Numbered from the stretch's first letter, positions 25,038 through 32,650 are shown. The stretch is DNA of 64,000 nt from UBA11957 sp963603285 (GCA_963603285.1 CAVCMG010000001.1:1-64000), one strand, 5' to 3'. Translations and numbers: made by a program. Notes: generated from the letters alone by a model not told the origin.

Positions 25038-25727
25038 ATGAAGATACTGGTAATTGCAGATGAGGTGTCCAAGGCCTATTATGATTATTTCGACAAGGCG
25101 CTTCTGGCCGATATCGATCTGATCCTGTCCTGCGGCGATCTGCCGCCGGAGTACCTCTCTTTTCTGGTGACCTTTGCGCACTGTCCGCTGTTGTATGTGC
25201 GGGGAAACCATGATGTGAAATATGATTATAAACCACCGGAGGGCTGCGTCTGTATAGACGATGATATTTTTGAATACGAAGGGATACGGATTCTGGGGCT
25301 TGGCGGATCGATGCGCTATATTCCGGGTGCAGCCTGCCAGTTTTCGCCGATGGAGATGCGAAAGAGGATCCGTAAGCTCTGGTTTAAGCTTCGCTGGAAA
25401 AAGGGCTTTGATATCCTCCTGACCCATGCGCCGGCAGCCGGGATCAACGACGGTGCGGATCAGCCGCACAAGGGCTTTGAAGAGTTTGTCCGGCTGATGG
25501 ACCGGTATTCGCCGCGGTATATGATCCACGGACATGTGCATATGTCCTATAATTACCGCCAGCCACGGCTTACAAAGTACGGGCCGACGGTGGTCATCAA
25601 TGGCTATGAGACGTATATGCTGGAATACGACGCCCTCTGGGAAAGCCAGATGGGCGACCGGCTGAAAAAGGAAGTGGCGTCAGCGAAGAAAGTAGCTGAC
25701 AGCAAGAAGGGAACCAACGACAAATAA
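25038..25727 (+). CDS. Calcineurin-like metallophosphoesterase
   Basis: A 229-residue two-metal phosphoesterase. Motifs are in order: an N-terminal IADE in place of the usual D-x-H, SCGDLP, YVRGNHD, LLTHAP and HGHVHMSYN. The change at the first motif (D-E instead of D-x-H) may alter the first metal ligand, though similar small YfcE/YmdB-like relatives vary here. It is translationally linked to the BMP-domain protein upstream. Its last 48 bases overlap the converging gene at 25680. Nucleotide or phosphodiester cleavage is likely; the substrate is unknown. Confidence 0.82.
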   Translation: MKILVIADEVSKAYYDYFDKALLADIDLILSCGDLPPEYLSFLVTFAHCPLLYVRGNHDVKYDYKPPEGCVCIDDDIFEYEGIRILGLGGSMRYIPGAACQFSPMEMRKRIRKLWFKLRWKKGFDILLTHAPAAGINDGADQPHKGFEEFVRLMDRYSPRYMIHGHVHMSYNYRQPRLTKYGPTVVINGYETYMLEYDALWESQMGDRLKKEVASAKKVADSKKGTNDK

Positions 25728-26132
25728 AAGCTCGGAGGTATCCTTCAGATCGATCTGAAAGTACATGTCGTACTCCGGCAGCAGTGTGACTTTGGCGGCG
25801 ATCTGGTCAAGGTGGCGGATCACAACGGAGCGGTCTGGTTCATAATAGCGCAGATCCCAGCGGCCGGTCATCATATGCATATCGATGACGGCGCGGTGCT
25901 CCTTTACGCGGTAGGTGCCGCGGTTGCCGGTGACATCGGAAAAAACAAAGTTGTCGCCAAACAGCGAAGAGTAACGCACCTTCAGCATCTGCATATCCCC
26001 GGCGGGATTGGTGATGATGGGACAAAAGGCATGGCCTTCATTTTCGGTGCGAAGTACGAGCTGGCCGTCGGCATCAGCAATAATGAACTGTCCGGGCTTT
26101 GCCGGTTCAGTCGTATACATGGAAAACAGCAT
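25680..26132 (-). CDS. Conserved hypothetical protein, possibly tubby/LURP-one-like fold
   Basis: A 150-residue protein, with ATG 26132 chosen for its AGGAGG eight bases upstream (the open frame extends further but without a ribosome site). It is a run of short beta strands (GQFIIADADGQLVLRT, DNFVFSDVTGNRGTYRVKE, DMYFQIDLKDT) ended by a hydrophobic segment (LLFVVGSLLAVSYFL). Alternating strands plus one C-terminal hydrophobic helix resemble tubby/LURP-one phospholipid-scramblase-like proteins, but I cannot confirm it. The ORF on the opposite strand lacks a ribosome site. It converges on, and overlaps, the phosphoesterase gene. Confidence 0.6.
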   Translation of the reverse strand: MLFSMYTTEPAKPGQFIIADADGQLVLRTENEGHAFCPIITNPAGDMQMLKVRYSSLFGDNFVFSDVTGNRGTYRVKEHRAVIDMHMMTGRWDLRYYEPDRSVVIRHLDQIAAKVTLLPEYDMYFQIDLKDTSELLFVVGSLLAVSYFLR

Positions 26133-26230
26133 AAGAAAACCTCCTGTAATGCAGCATACGTTTATCGTACGGGCAGCAGGCGGTAAAGTCAAGAAAAGAA
26201 ATGATAAAGAAAATAAAAGAGGTGTAAATT

Positions 26231-27676
26231 ATGGGTGTTTTACGTCAACTGGAACCACAGAATGTATTTCATTTTTTTGAGGAGATCTGTAATATTCCGC
26301 ACGGCTCCTACAATACGGACAAGATCACAGCATACTGTGTCAATTTTGCAAAGGAGAGAGGTCTCTGGGTGAGAAGCGATGAAGCTGGTAATGTGATCAT
26401 CAAAAAACCGGCCACAGCCGGATATGAGGATCGTCCGACTGTGATCTTTCAGGGACATCTGGATATGGTGGCTGTCAAGGAGCCGGACTGTGATCTGGAT
26501 ATGCAAAAGGACGGGCTGCGCCTTGTGACCGATGGCAAAGAGGTTTCGGCAGAGGGAACGTCTCTGGGCGGCGATGACGGTATTGCCGTAGCCTATGGAC
26601 TGGCGCTGCTGGATGCAAAAGATATTGCGCATCCGGCGCTGGAGGTCGTTTTTACGGTAAATGAAGAGGTCGGTATGCTGGGTGCAGATGCGCTGGACTG
26701 CTCGGATCTGGAGGGACGGATATTCCTCAATGCGGATTCGGAGGAGGAGGGGATCTTCCTGACCAGCTGTGCAGGCGGAAACCGTGTGACCTTCCATTAT
26801 GAGACAAAATTCGTGGAAACAGAGGGCGTGCGCCTGACGTTGACGATCGACGGTCTGCAGGGTGGCCATTCCGGCGTGGAGATCCACAAGGGAAGAGCCA
26901 ACGCCAATGTACTTCTTGGCCGTGTGCTGTTAAAGCTGTCTGAGGCCGCAGCTTACGGCGTATCCTGTTTCGCCGGTGGCGAGATGGACAATGCGATCTG
27001 CAATGCAGCTTCTGCCACACTGACGGCGACCAGAGAGGATATCCCGGCACTGCAGGAGGCGTTTGAAAAGGTAAAAGCAGAGATCTGCCACGAATATGCG
27101 GCTACAGAGCCTACGATGCATATGACACTGGAAGAAGGAAAGGAAGGCACATATAAGGTGCTGCATCCGTCCGTTGCGACGGCTGTTGTACTGACGCTGG
27201 TGCATATGCCAAACGGTGTACAGCGGATGGAGCCGGAGATGCCGGGTATGGTGCGTACTTCCTTAAATATCGGCATCCTTGAGCAGGATGAAGAGGAGAT
27301 CCAGCTGCATTACGCCATGCGTTCCAGCTCGGAGAGTGAGAAGCACTGGCTGGAAGCAAAGGCGGAATCTCTGGCGATGCTCTTTGGCGGTGAGGTAACG
27401 GTTGGCGGAGATTATCCGGGATGGGAATACAGACCGGATTCCCATGTGCGCGAGGTGATCTGCCGTGTCTACGAGCAGCAGACAGGCAAAAAGCCGGTAG
27501 TCTGCGGCATCCATGCCGGTCTGGAATGCGGTATCTTTGCTTCAAAACTGCCGGGACTTGACTGCGTGTCCTTCGGTCCGCAGATGGTGGATATCCATAC
27601 GACAAAGGAAAAGCTGTATGTGGATTCTGTACAGCGCTCCTGGGAACTGTTAAAGGGTGTATTAAAAGAAATCTGA
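26231..27676 (+). CDS. pepD: Aminoacyl-histidine dipeptidase (PepD, M20 family)
   Basis: A 481-residue two-zinc cytosolic dipeptidase that hydrolyses Xaa-His and other dipeptides. The M20C hallmarks are VIFQGHLDMV (metal His and catalytic Asp), LGGDDGIAVAYGLA, FTVNEEVGMLGA (catalytic and metal Glu) and LNADSEEEG. A lid/dimerisation insert follows (LQGGHSGVEIHKGRANAN), and GIHAGLECGIFASKLPGLDCVSFGP is near the end. The start is ATG 26231 with AGAGG upstream. It seems to be a single-gene unit closed by the terminator at 27694. Confidence 0.95.
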   Translation: MGVLRQLEPQNVFHFFEEICNIPHGSYNTDKITAYCVNFAKERGLWVRSDEAGNVIIKKPATAGYEDRPTVIFQGHLDMVAVKEPDCDLDMQKDGLRLVTDGKEVSAEGTSLGGDDGIAVAYGLALLDAKDIAHPALEVVFTVNEEVGMLGADALDCSDLEGRIFLNADSEEEGIFLTSCAGGNRVTFHYETKFVETEGVRLTLTIDGLQGGHSGVEIHKGRANANVLLGRVLLKLSEAAAYGVSCFAGGEMDNAICNAASATLTATREDIPALQEAFEKVKAEICHEYAATEPTMHMTLEEGKEGTYKVLHPSVATAVVLTLVHMPNGVQRMEPEMPGMVRTSLNIGILEQDEEEIQLHYAMRSSSESEKHWLEAKAESLAMLFGGEVTVGGDYPGWEYRPDSHVREVICRVYEQQTGKKPVVCGIHAGLECGIFASKLPGLDCVSFGPQMVDIHTTKEKLYVDSVQRSWELLKGVLKEI

Positions 27677-27693
27677 TCCACACCGGATACGAT

Positions 27694-27738
27694 ATATGCA
27701 AATCCTGTTGGCAAAATGCTGACAGGATTTTTGCATAT
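27694..27738. terminator. Terminator hairpin after pepD
   Basis: ATATGCAAATCCTGT (27694-27708) pairs with ACAGGATTTTTGCATAT (27722-27738). The stem is T-rich on the descending arm and closes the pepD transcript. Confidence 0.75.
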
Positions 27739-27871
27739 GGAAGAGTAAAATACACTGATATGACAAAAAATATCGGTTAGCTATTCCTATTTGGAGGGAA
27801 GTGCTGGCTTTTTCGACAAAATGTGATAAAATAGGCATTGGATAATGTTTTGTATACAGGGGGAAAATACA

Positions 27872-28777
27872 ATGGAAATCAAGCAGCTGCAGTATTTTGT
27901 AGTCAGCGTGGATATGGGAAGTTTCCAGAACGCTGCCAAAATGCTGTACACGACCCAGCCGCATGTGAGTAAGACGGTAAAGGCGCTCGAAGAAGAACTG
28001 CATCTGAAGCTTCTGAACCGCGAAGCCCGCGGTGTCAAGATGACGGATGAAGGAAAAAAGGTGTACGATTACGCGACACAGATCCTCAAAAACACGGACA
28101 TGATCAGCCGGATCAATGAAGAAACGCATCTGAACCGTCTGGCCGTGGCAACGATGCCGGGATCGCGCATCACCAGTCTTTGTGCAGAATTTTACGGAGG
28201 GCAGCAGGACAAGCGCCTGCAGTTTTCCATAAAGCAGGGCTGTATCGAGGAGCTGATGGGCTTTTTGCACAAGCATGTTGTCGAGTTTGGATTTGTCTAT
28301 GTATCCCAGCACCAGATGTCGGCGCTGGAGCAGACGCTGGAGGTCAAGCGTCTCGAATTTGTACCGATCCAGACGGTGCATATGTCTCTGATGGTGGGGG
28401 AAAAGCACCCGCTGTTCCGGGCCAGAGCTGTGGATGATGCGGAGTTAAAGACGCTCAGGTTTGTACAGTATGAGGAGGAGTATTATTCTCTGCTGCATCA
28501 TGTAGGGCATCTGAATGAATCGCTGCACCGCTACGGTAAGCTGGAAAATATCGTATCAACCAACAGCGATACGGCGCTTCTGGATCTGGTGATCCTTGGC
28601 GGCCTGTGCCATCTGGGCTGTATGCCGCTGGAGCAGGAGCATATCAATCCGAAGGTGCGCTATATCCCGATCGAGAATACGGACGATACGATCCAGTTTG
28701 GCTATATCAAGAGAAAAAGAGATGGTATCAGCCCGATCTGTAAAGAACTGATCGAGTATGTGAAGGAACATCTGTAA
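27872..28777 (+). CDS. LysR-family transcriptional regulator
   Basis: A 301-residue regulator of normal LysR length. The N-terminal winged helix-turn-helix reads MEIKQLQYFVVSVDMGSF, QNAAKMLYTTQPHVSKTVK, ALEEELHLKLLNRE. The remainder is the two-lobed effector domain (about 90-300), less conserved and without recognisable ligand residues. ATG 27872 follows AGGGGGA; the frame opens earlier without a ribosome site. No divergent partner gene lies next to it, so its target is not indicated. A stand-alone LysR DNA-binding fragment at 31816 is a different sequence. Confidence 0.9.
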   Translation: MEIKQLQYFVVSVDMGSFQNAAKMLYTTQPHVSKTVKALEEELHLKLLNREARGVKMTDEGKKVYDYATQILKNTDMISRINEETHLNRLAVATMPGSRITSLCAEFYGGQQDKRLQFSIKQGCIEELMGFLHKHVVEFGFVYVSQHQMSALEQTLEVKRLEFVPIQTVHMSLMVGEKHPLFRARAVDDAELKTLRFVQYEEEYYSLLHHVGHLNESLHRYGKLENIVSTNSDTALLDLVILGGLCHLGCMPLEQEHINPKVRYIPIENTDDTIQFGYIKRKRDGISPICKELIEYVKEHL

Positions 28778-28800
28778 AGCAGATAAGGAGAGAAGAGAGA

Positions 28801-28828
28801 GAATCGCAGTGGAGGGCGGTTCTTTTTT
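28801..28828 (+). terminator. Intrinsic terminator after the LysR gene
   Basis: GAATCGC (28801-28807) pairs with GCGGTTC (28816-28822), followed by six T. Confidence 0.8.
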
Positions 28829-28857
28829 CTTGCATTTTTATATGCGAACATAGAAAA

Positions 28858-28871
28858 ACTACAAAAGTAGT
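28858..28871. promoter_or_regulatory. Palindrome upstream of the repeat-unit promoter, copy 1
   Basis: ACTAC-AAAA-GTAGT is a perfect inverted repeat 10 bases before the -35 box. It is repeated at 49447-49460. It could be an operator or an element end. Confidence 0.55.
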
Positions 28872-28881
28872 TAAAAAATAA

Positions 28882-28910
28882 TTGACAGCGCGTGAAAAAT
28901 GCGGTATATA
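28882..28910 (+). promoter_or_regulatory. Promoter of repeat-unit gene, copy 1
   Basis: TTGACA (28882-28887) and TATATA (28905-28910) are spaced by 17 bases. The transcript would carry a leader of about 240 bases before the start codon at 29154; the leader is conserved in copy 2 and includes an ACCGG/CCGGT hairpin near 29007-29031. Confidence 0.75.
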
Positions 28911-29153
28911 TAAAATATATACTAAAAGGCGGATCAGATTTACAATTCTATAGCTGATTTCATACAGAGTAAAGTTAAGGCGTTTTTCTTTTGGATGGCT
29001 GGCCTATGACCGGTAGATGCTTAGCCGGTGAGCCAACGCAGTCTACATTTCTATAACAATTCAAGATAAACAGCAGTAGAGACAGGATATAAGGGAATAC
29101 AGGATATTCAAGGATCCGTAGGGGCGTACTGACTTTGCAGGAAGGACATATCT

Positions 29154-30050
29154 ATGATAACAACAGTTACCACAACAACTTTGGAACGTAAGCAGTGGCA
29201 TGGCCCATATTTTGGCTCCATGCGGCTGGAGCTTAAAGAAAATGGGGAAGGATGTGAGTATGATGGCGAATATATATTGAACACAAAATCTTTGCAGATT
29301 GATATGTTAGCCAGAGCAAAAGGAGAGATCACCTGGGTTTTGGATGAGATCACACAGGGATTCAGGCGGCATAACATTATTGAATTTAAATCACCGGATG
29401 ATGCACTGGATCTGGATGTGTTTTATAAGATTTTAGGATATGGGTGTTTATATAAAGCCCAGGGAAGTCATGTAAATGCAATACGTCGGACGGATATATC
29501 AGTTACATTTATCCGTGAGCGGAAACCGGAAAAGCTGTTGCAGGAGCTGGCAGAGCTGTATGACGTTGTAGAAAGGGCACCGGGAATTTATATGTTGCAG
29601 GGAGAGGGCTTACTGTTTGCCGTGCAGATCCTCGTCCTGCGAGAGATGACATGGGAAAAACATATCTGGGTAACGGCACTGCAAAGGCAGATTACAAGAG
29701 AGCATGCACGGCTATTACTTTTGGAAATGCGAAAGCTGGAAAAGGCCGAGGAACGGGAATGGGCAGATTCAGTACTGCAGCTGGCTATCGCAAACAATAA
29801 AGAGATTTTTGAAACACTGAAAGGAGAAAAATTTATGTGTCAGGCATTAAGGGAATTGATGGCAGAGGAAATAGATGAAGAACTGCATAAGGCAAGATGT
29901 ATTGGGGAGAAAGAGGGCGAAGAGAACGGACAAAAAAGTCTGGGAGAGGTTATCAAACGCCTACTGAGCGGAGAAGATAAAGAAAAGATTCGTCATTCAG
30001 GCGTGAACGAAAAGACATTAGACTGGGCATTGGAAGTACTGGGAATGTAG
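29154..30050 (+). CDS. PD-(D/E)XK-nuclease-like protein, copy 1
   Basis: A 298-residue cytosolic protein, about 94% identical by eye to the copy at 49740. Residues 60-100 contain EITQGFRRHNIIEFKSP and DDALDLDVFYKILGYGCLY: an E-x-K core followed by a helix, as in PD-(D/E)XK nuclease folds. The C-terminal third is rich in Glu/Lys helices with an Rpn-like tail (KSLGEVIKRLLSGEDKEKI, then GVNEKTLDWALEVLGM). Rpn-type proteins of this fold are recombination-promoting nucleases or transposase-like proteins. I cannot assign a named family. GAAGGA precedes the ATG. Being intact in both copies and keeping an identical leader argues that it is maintained. Confidence 0.65.
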   Translation: MITTVTTTTLERKQWHGPYFGSMRLELKENGEGCEYDGEYILNTKSLQIDMLARAKGEITWVLDEITQGFRRHNIIEFKSPDDALDLDVFYKILGYGCLYKAQGSHVNAIRRTDISVTFIRERKPEKLLQELAELYDVVERAPGIYMLQGEGLLFAVQILVLREMTWEKHIWVTALQRQITREHARLLLLEMRKLEKAEEREWADSVLQLAIANNKEIFETLKGEKFMCQALRELMAEEIDEELHKARCIGEKEGEENGQKSLGEVIKRLLSGEDKEKIRHSGVNEKTLDWALEVLGM

Positions 30051-30134
30051 AGGCTGATTTGGCTATAGACGACTGCCATAGCTCCGGTAGTAGCGTTGAG
30101 AAGGTGTGAAAACACAAATCAAGGATATATTTTT

Positions 30135-30162
30135 GTGGAGAAGAGAAATCTTCTCCACTTTT
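30135..30162. terminator. Bidirectional terminator between repeat copy 1 and the LRR gene
   Basis: GTGGAGAAGA (30135-30144) pairs perfectly with TCTTCTCCAC (30149-30158) around GAAA, then TTTT. The converging LRR gene ends at 30161, so the hairpin can serve both strands. Confidence 0.8.
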
Positions 30163-30994
30163 ATTCTTTCAGATACTCCGTCTTAAATTCATTCTCCCTG
30201 CAGTACGCATCCACTGCCGACCCCTCATAACAGCGGACGGTCGTGGCCTTATTGATGATCCAGGGACCGATATATTCCGGGTCGTGGCGAAGCTCGATCA
30301 TCTTTAAGCGGTTACAGCCATGAAAGACATATTTATCGAGATGGCGGACACTGGACGGTATATATACAGAGGTCAGATGCTTGTTGTGGAAAAAGGCACT
30401 GTCCCCCAGATATTCCAGCCTATCCGGAAGCTTTACATGCACAAGTCCGCAGGTACTGAACGCTTTTTCGCCAATCTCTGTCAGCGAAGCTGGCAACTGT
30501 ATCTTTTCCAGCGACTTACAGCCATAAAAAGCCTGGGTCTCGATTGTCTGTACAGTAGACGGCAGCGTGATATCCGAAAGCGAACGGCAGCCATAGCAGG
30601 CCATCTCATCGATACGTTTCATACGCGCTGTACCGCGAAACGTCAGAGACTGTAACGCTGTATCTTCAGCAAAAATACTGGCAGGCAGTACGGACAGGGA
30701 CGCCGGGAGCGATACCTTTTCCAGAGACAGACAACGGGAAAAAGCCTCCGGTTCGATTACGACTGTGGAAATCGGGATCCGGACAGAGGTAAGCCCGAAG
30801 CATCCGGAAAAAGCACGCAGACCGATGCGTCTGAGATGCATAGGAAGCTGGACCGTTTCCATGCGGTTCCTTTTCATAAAAGCTTCGGCGGCAATCGTAG
30901 TTACGGTGTCGGGGAGAACCGTTTGGGAATGGATATAGGGTAAAGCATTTGTGCGGGTAACCACAGAAGAGGTCAGGCTGTGCGTTTTTTGCAT
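30161..30994 (-). CDS. BspA-type leucine-rich-repeat protein
   Basis: A 277-residue protein made of seven or more BspA/LRR_5 repeats of about 23 residues (pattern: xAFxxCxxLxxVxLPxSLxxI). Examples are IGLRAFSGCFGLTSVRIP, EPEAFSRCLSLEKVSLPAS and IETQAFYGCKSLEKIQLPAS. ATG 30994 has AAAGGAG nine bases upstream. There is no clear signal peptide in the first 30 residues, unusual for a family generally found at the cell surface; the longer in-frame start at 31138 does not supply a convincing one either. A canonical cobalamin riboswitch lies in its leader, so it should be repressed by vitamin B12. Role unknown; binding of a surface or vitamin-related partner is a guess. Confidence 0.8.
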   Translation of the reverse strand: MQKTHSLTSSVVTRTNALPYIHSQTVLPDTVTTIAAEAFMKRNRMETVQLPMHLRRIGLRAFSGCFGLTSVRIPISTVVIEPEAFSRCLSLEKVSLPASLSVLPASIFAEDTALQSLTFRGTARMKRIDEMACYGCRSLSDITLPSTVQTIETQAFYGCKSLEKIQLPASLTEIGEKAFSTCGLVHVKLPDRLEYLGDSAFFHNKHLTSVYIPSSVRHLDKYVFHGCNRLKMIELRHDPEYIGPWIINKATTVRCYEGSAVDAYCRENEFKTEYLKE

Positions 30995-31179
30995 AATAAA
31001 AGCTCCTTTACAGAAATTATGGAATCCTGCAGCGGAGCAATAAACAAATCCGTATAGGTAGGAAATCAGCTCGAAAATCCGCCGAAGCCGCTCACAGGAT
31101 ATAGATAAGGTAGCTGTTTCTCCTGAAAATGGGTACAAAAAAGAAGAACTACCTCACCCTAACCAGATCGTGTGATTAG

Positions 31180-31362
31180 TGGCTACGGCTCTAAGCATGT
31201 CTCCTGACTTACGCAGTAACGACCGGTCTCTCCTTCTCGCGCGGGCCACGCAATGGCTATGAGACAGATCTGCACGATCACAGTAGCACGACTGTCCGGG
31301 AATCTCACCCGCTTCCATCTTGGCTGCCAGCCCCGTATGAGACAGGCAGAACTTAGAACTGA
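31180..31362 (-). promoter_or_regulatory. Canonical cobalamin riboswitch (leader of the LRR gene)
   Basis: Read on the minus strand, this leader has the core of the adenosylcobalamin riboswitch: TGGAAGCGGGTGAGATTCCC then GGACAGTCGTGCTACTGTGA (complement of 31276-31314), and later the B12 box AGTCAGGAGACATGC (complement of 31195-31209). The 185 bases from its B12 box to the ATG of the LRR gene include a T-rich stretch (complement of 31134-31146) that may belong to the expression platform, but I could not pair a clean terminator. Edges are approximate. Confidence 0.85.
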
Positions 31363-31463
31363 TAATCATTCAAATACAATAATATTAAACTAATTTAAGG
31401 CTACTACAAAAAAACAGACCGCACAAGGAATGAAAATGGAATACCTGAAACTATAAAAAGGGT

Positions 31464-31493
31464 TTGACATTTCAATACGCAGGTATCTATACT
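31464..31493 (+). promoter_or_regulatory. Promoter of variant cobalamin leader A
   Basis: TTGACA (31464-31469) and TATACT (31488-31493) are 18 bases apart and directly precede the structured leader. Confidence 0.75.
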
Positions 31494-31494
31494 T

Positions 31495-31660
31495 GGGAAA
31501 AAAGGAATCGGTAAATGGGCGTAACTCCCATACAGGGAAGATCATACCGTACAGTCGGTGCATCGAAACCTTTGGGGAAGCGGGCGCTTTTACCAAAATG
31601 GAGCGTCAGTGGAGGTAACGACATACTGTTCTGAGGAGACAGTGTGGCGTTACTTTTTTT
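31495..31660 (+). promoter_or_regulatory. Variant cobalamin-type riboswitch A with terminator
   Basis: Hairpin ATGGG-CGTAACT-CCCAT, then ACAG, then ACCG-TACAGT-CGGT, correspond to the P4 and P5 regions of cobalamin riboswitches. The same elements occur in leaders B and C with G/A changes that keep pairing. It ends in a terminator: GTAACG...ACTGT pairs with ACAGT...CGTTAC (31615-31653), then seven T. It lies upstream of the LysR-type fragment at 31816. The 3' B12 box is not obvious, so this is a divergent member. Confidence 0.65.
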
Positions 31661-31712
31661 ATTTACGCGAGCAACGAGCCAAAGTCCGTGCTTGCACGAG
31701 ACCTTGGCGACT
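31661..31712. repeat. Dispersed intergenic repeat, copy 1
   Basis: About 50 bases sharing ATTTACGCGAGCA, AAGTCCGTGCTTGCAC and TGGCGAC with 53652-53705. Both copies sit directly after a terminator-like hairpin. The complement can be read as a peptide with CKHGL and ARVN, but the flanks differ, so it is probably a short dispersed DNA element and not a gene. Confidence 0.55.
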
Positions 31713-31815
31713 GCCGCGATAACCATGAGAAACTCGTGAAGCGTGTTTCTTAGGGGTGATTACCGGAGTCCGGTGAAAGAGGCACTGGCCCGGGAAGGAA
31801 AAGCGGAGGACAAAG

Positions 31816-32079
31816 ATGGTAACATTAAAAGAAGTAGAAGCATTGATCGCTGTGGCCGATACGGGCAGCTTTATGCGGGCATCCCGTCGTCTCGGTACGA
31901 CCCAGAGCGCTGTCAGCAAGATCATTGCCGGAATGGAACAGAAGCTGGGCGTACAGCTAGTCGCCCGTACCAGCAGCGGATCGACGCTGACTGAGGAGGG
32001 AAAGTATGTGTACAGTCATGCAGAAGAGATCGAGATGCTGGTGATGCAGATCCGGGAGATATTGCCGGAGTCCACATAA
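31816..32079 (+). CDS. LysR-type DNA-binding domain only (truncated or stand-alone)
   Basis: An 87-residue protein that is just the N-terminal winged helix of a LysR regulator: VTLKEVEALIAVADTGSFMR, ASRRLGTTQSAVSKIIAGME, then LTEEGKYVYSHAEEIEMLV. The normal 200-residue effector domain is absent. GGAGGA precedes the ATG and the fragment follows B12-type leader A. Its last 20 codons are duplicated at 37486, where they are attached to an unrelated start. It may be a functional small DNA-binding protein or the stump of a broken regulator; the abrupt end favours the latter. Confidence 0.65.
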   Translation: MVTLKEVEALIAVADTGSFMRASRRLGTTQSAVSKIIAGMEQKLGVQLVARTSSGSTLTEEGKYVYSHAEEIEMLVMQIREILPEST

Positions 32080-32146
32080 GCCGGATGGCAGAAAAATAAA
32101 TGCTGAAGAATTAAATATACCAAAAAGGAATATCTATGAAAACGAA

Positions 32147-32175
32147 TTGACATAGAAATGTCAAACGTGTATACT
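32147..32175 (+). promoter_or_regulatory. Promoter of the lipoprotein-ECF operon
   Basis: TTGACA (32147-32152) and TATACT (32170-32175) with the ideal 17-base spacing, immediately before riboswitch B. Confidence 0.85.
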
Positions 32176-32350
32176 CATAGTCAGCGAAGGCCATTGCGAA
32201 TGGGCGTGATTCCCATACAGTCCGAAAAAGCTGCCGTACAGTCGGCGAGTTTAGGTCTTAAGTGCATAACGTCGAACACGGATAACGACATGCAGGCAAA
32301 AGACAGATACCGTGAGTGAAATGGTATCTGTGTTTTGCCTGTTTTTTTTT
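32176..32350 (+). promoter_or_regulatory. Variant cobalamin-type riboswitch B with terminator
   Basis: The core is GCGAATGGGCGTGATTCCC, then ATACAGTCC and GCTGCCGTACAGTCGGC, matching the GGGAA/P4/P5 region of cobalamin riboswitches; the canonical minus-strand copy reads GGGTGAGATTCCC then GGACAGTCG. The expression platform is a 19-bp terminator (32293-32311 with 32323-32341) followed by nine T. B12 binding would be expected to stop transcription into the uptake genes. The 3' part differs from the classic B12 box, so it is a variant; an unrelated ligand is not excluded. Confidence 0.75.
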
Positions 32351-32401
32351 CCAGATACTTGCTGTATGAGGTAGCGGCGTCATGAACCGGTATCGTGTAA
32401 A

Positions 32402-32650
32402 AAAGTCTGGAAGCAGGATGGCGGTTATTCCACCATGGGCGTAGAGACTTCGGAATCCGCAGCACAGGCAGAGGCAAACGCTGCGGACATGAAAGAGAAC
32501 AGTCAGAAGGTCGGCAGCCACCGTACAGCGCTCCTGTTGACCGGCGTGGTAATTCTGCTTGCTGCACTGGGAATTGCAGGGGCTTTTATATACAAAAGAA
32601 AAAGAGCCGCTGATCGTTTGGCAAAAGATACAGAAAAGAGTGAGGACAAT
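32402..32650 (+). pseudogene. Remnant of an alpha/alpha-barrel surface protein gene
   Basis: The frame reads QDGGYSTMGVETSESAAQ, matching QQDGGYATMGIATSESTAQ in the intact protein at 44345. It then jumps to a stretch like that protein's end: KENSQKVGSHRT, a membrane helix (LLLTGVVILLAALGIAGAF) and IYKRKR. About 250 residues between are missing and no start codon with a ribosome site is present. The frame continues without a stop into the lipoprotein gene at 32651. I interpret it as the internally deleted end of a paralogue. Confidence 0.7.

Larger units (their letters stand above)
28852..30050 (+). repeat. 1.2 kb direct repeat, copy 1 (leader plus PD-(D/E)XK-like gene)
   Basis: From ATAGAAAAACTAC at 28852 to the stop codon at 30050 this sequence is nearly identical, in the same orientation, to 49439-50648. 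Each unit holds a 14-base palindrome ACTACAAAAGTAGT, a promoter, a conserved untranslated leader of about 240 bases and one gene. Homology stops at the stop codon. No terminal inverted repeats or target duplications are evident. The two copies bracket the B12-related island. Confidence 0.85.
32020..32369 (+). repeat. Inner direct repeat, copy A
   Basis: The tail of the LysR fragment, a promoter, riboswitch B and its terminator are repeated almost base for base at 37486-37832, in the same orientation. The two copies flank the DUF4430 lipoprotein and ECF transporter genes. Confidence 0.9.

Noticed and set aside
25812..26186. Plus-strand 124-codon reading frame
   Set aside because: It lies antisense to the beta-rich protein at 25680-26132, which has a good AGGAGG site; the plus-strand frame has none and resembles no family.
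31495..32350. Terminator-ended leaders as T-box elements
   Set aside because: No AGGGTGGNACCGCG T-box sequence or specifier loop is present, and the downstream genes are not amino-acid or tRNA-synthetase genes. The core fits cobalamin riboswitches better.
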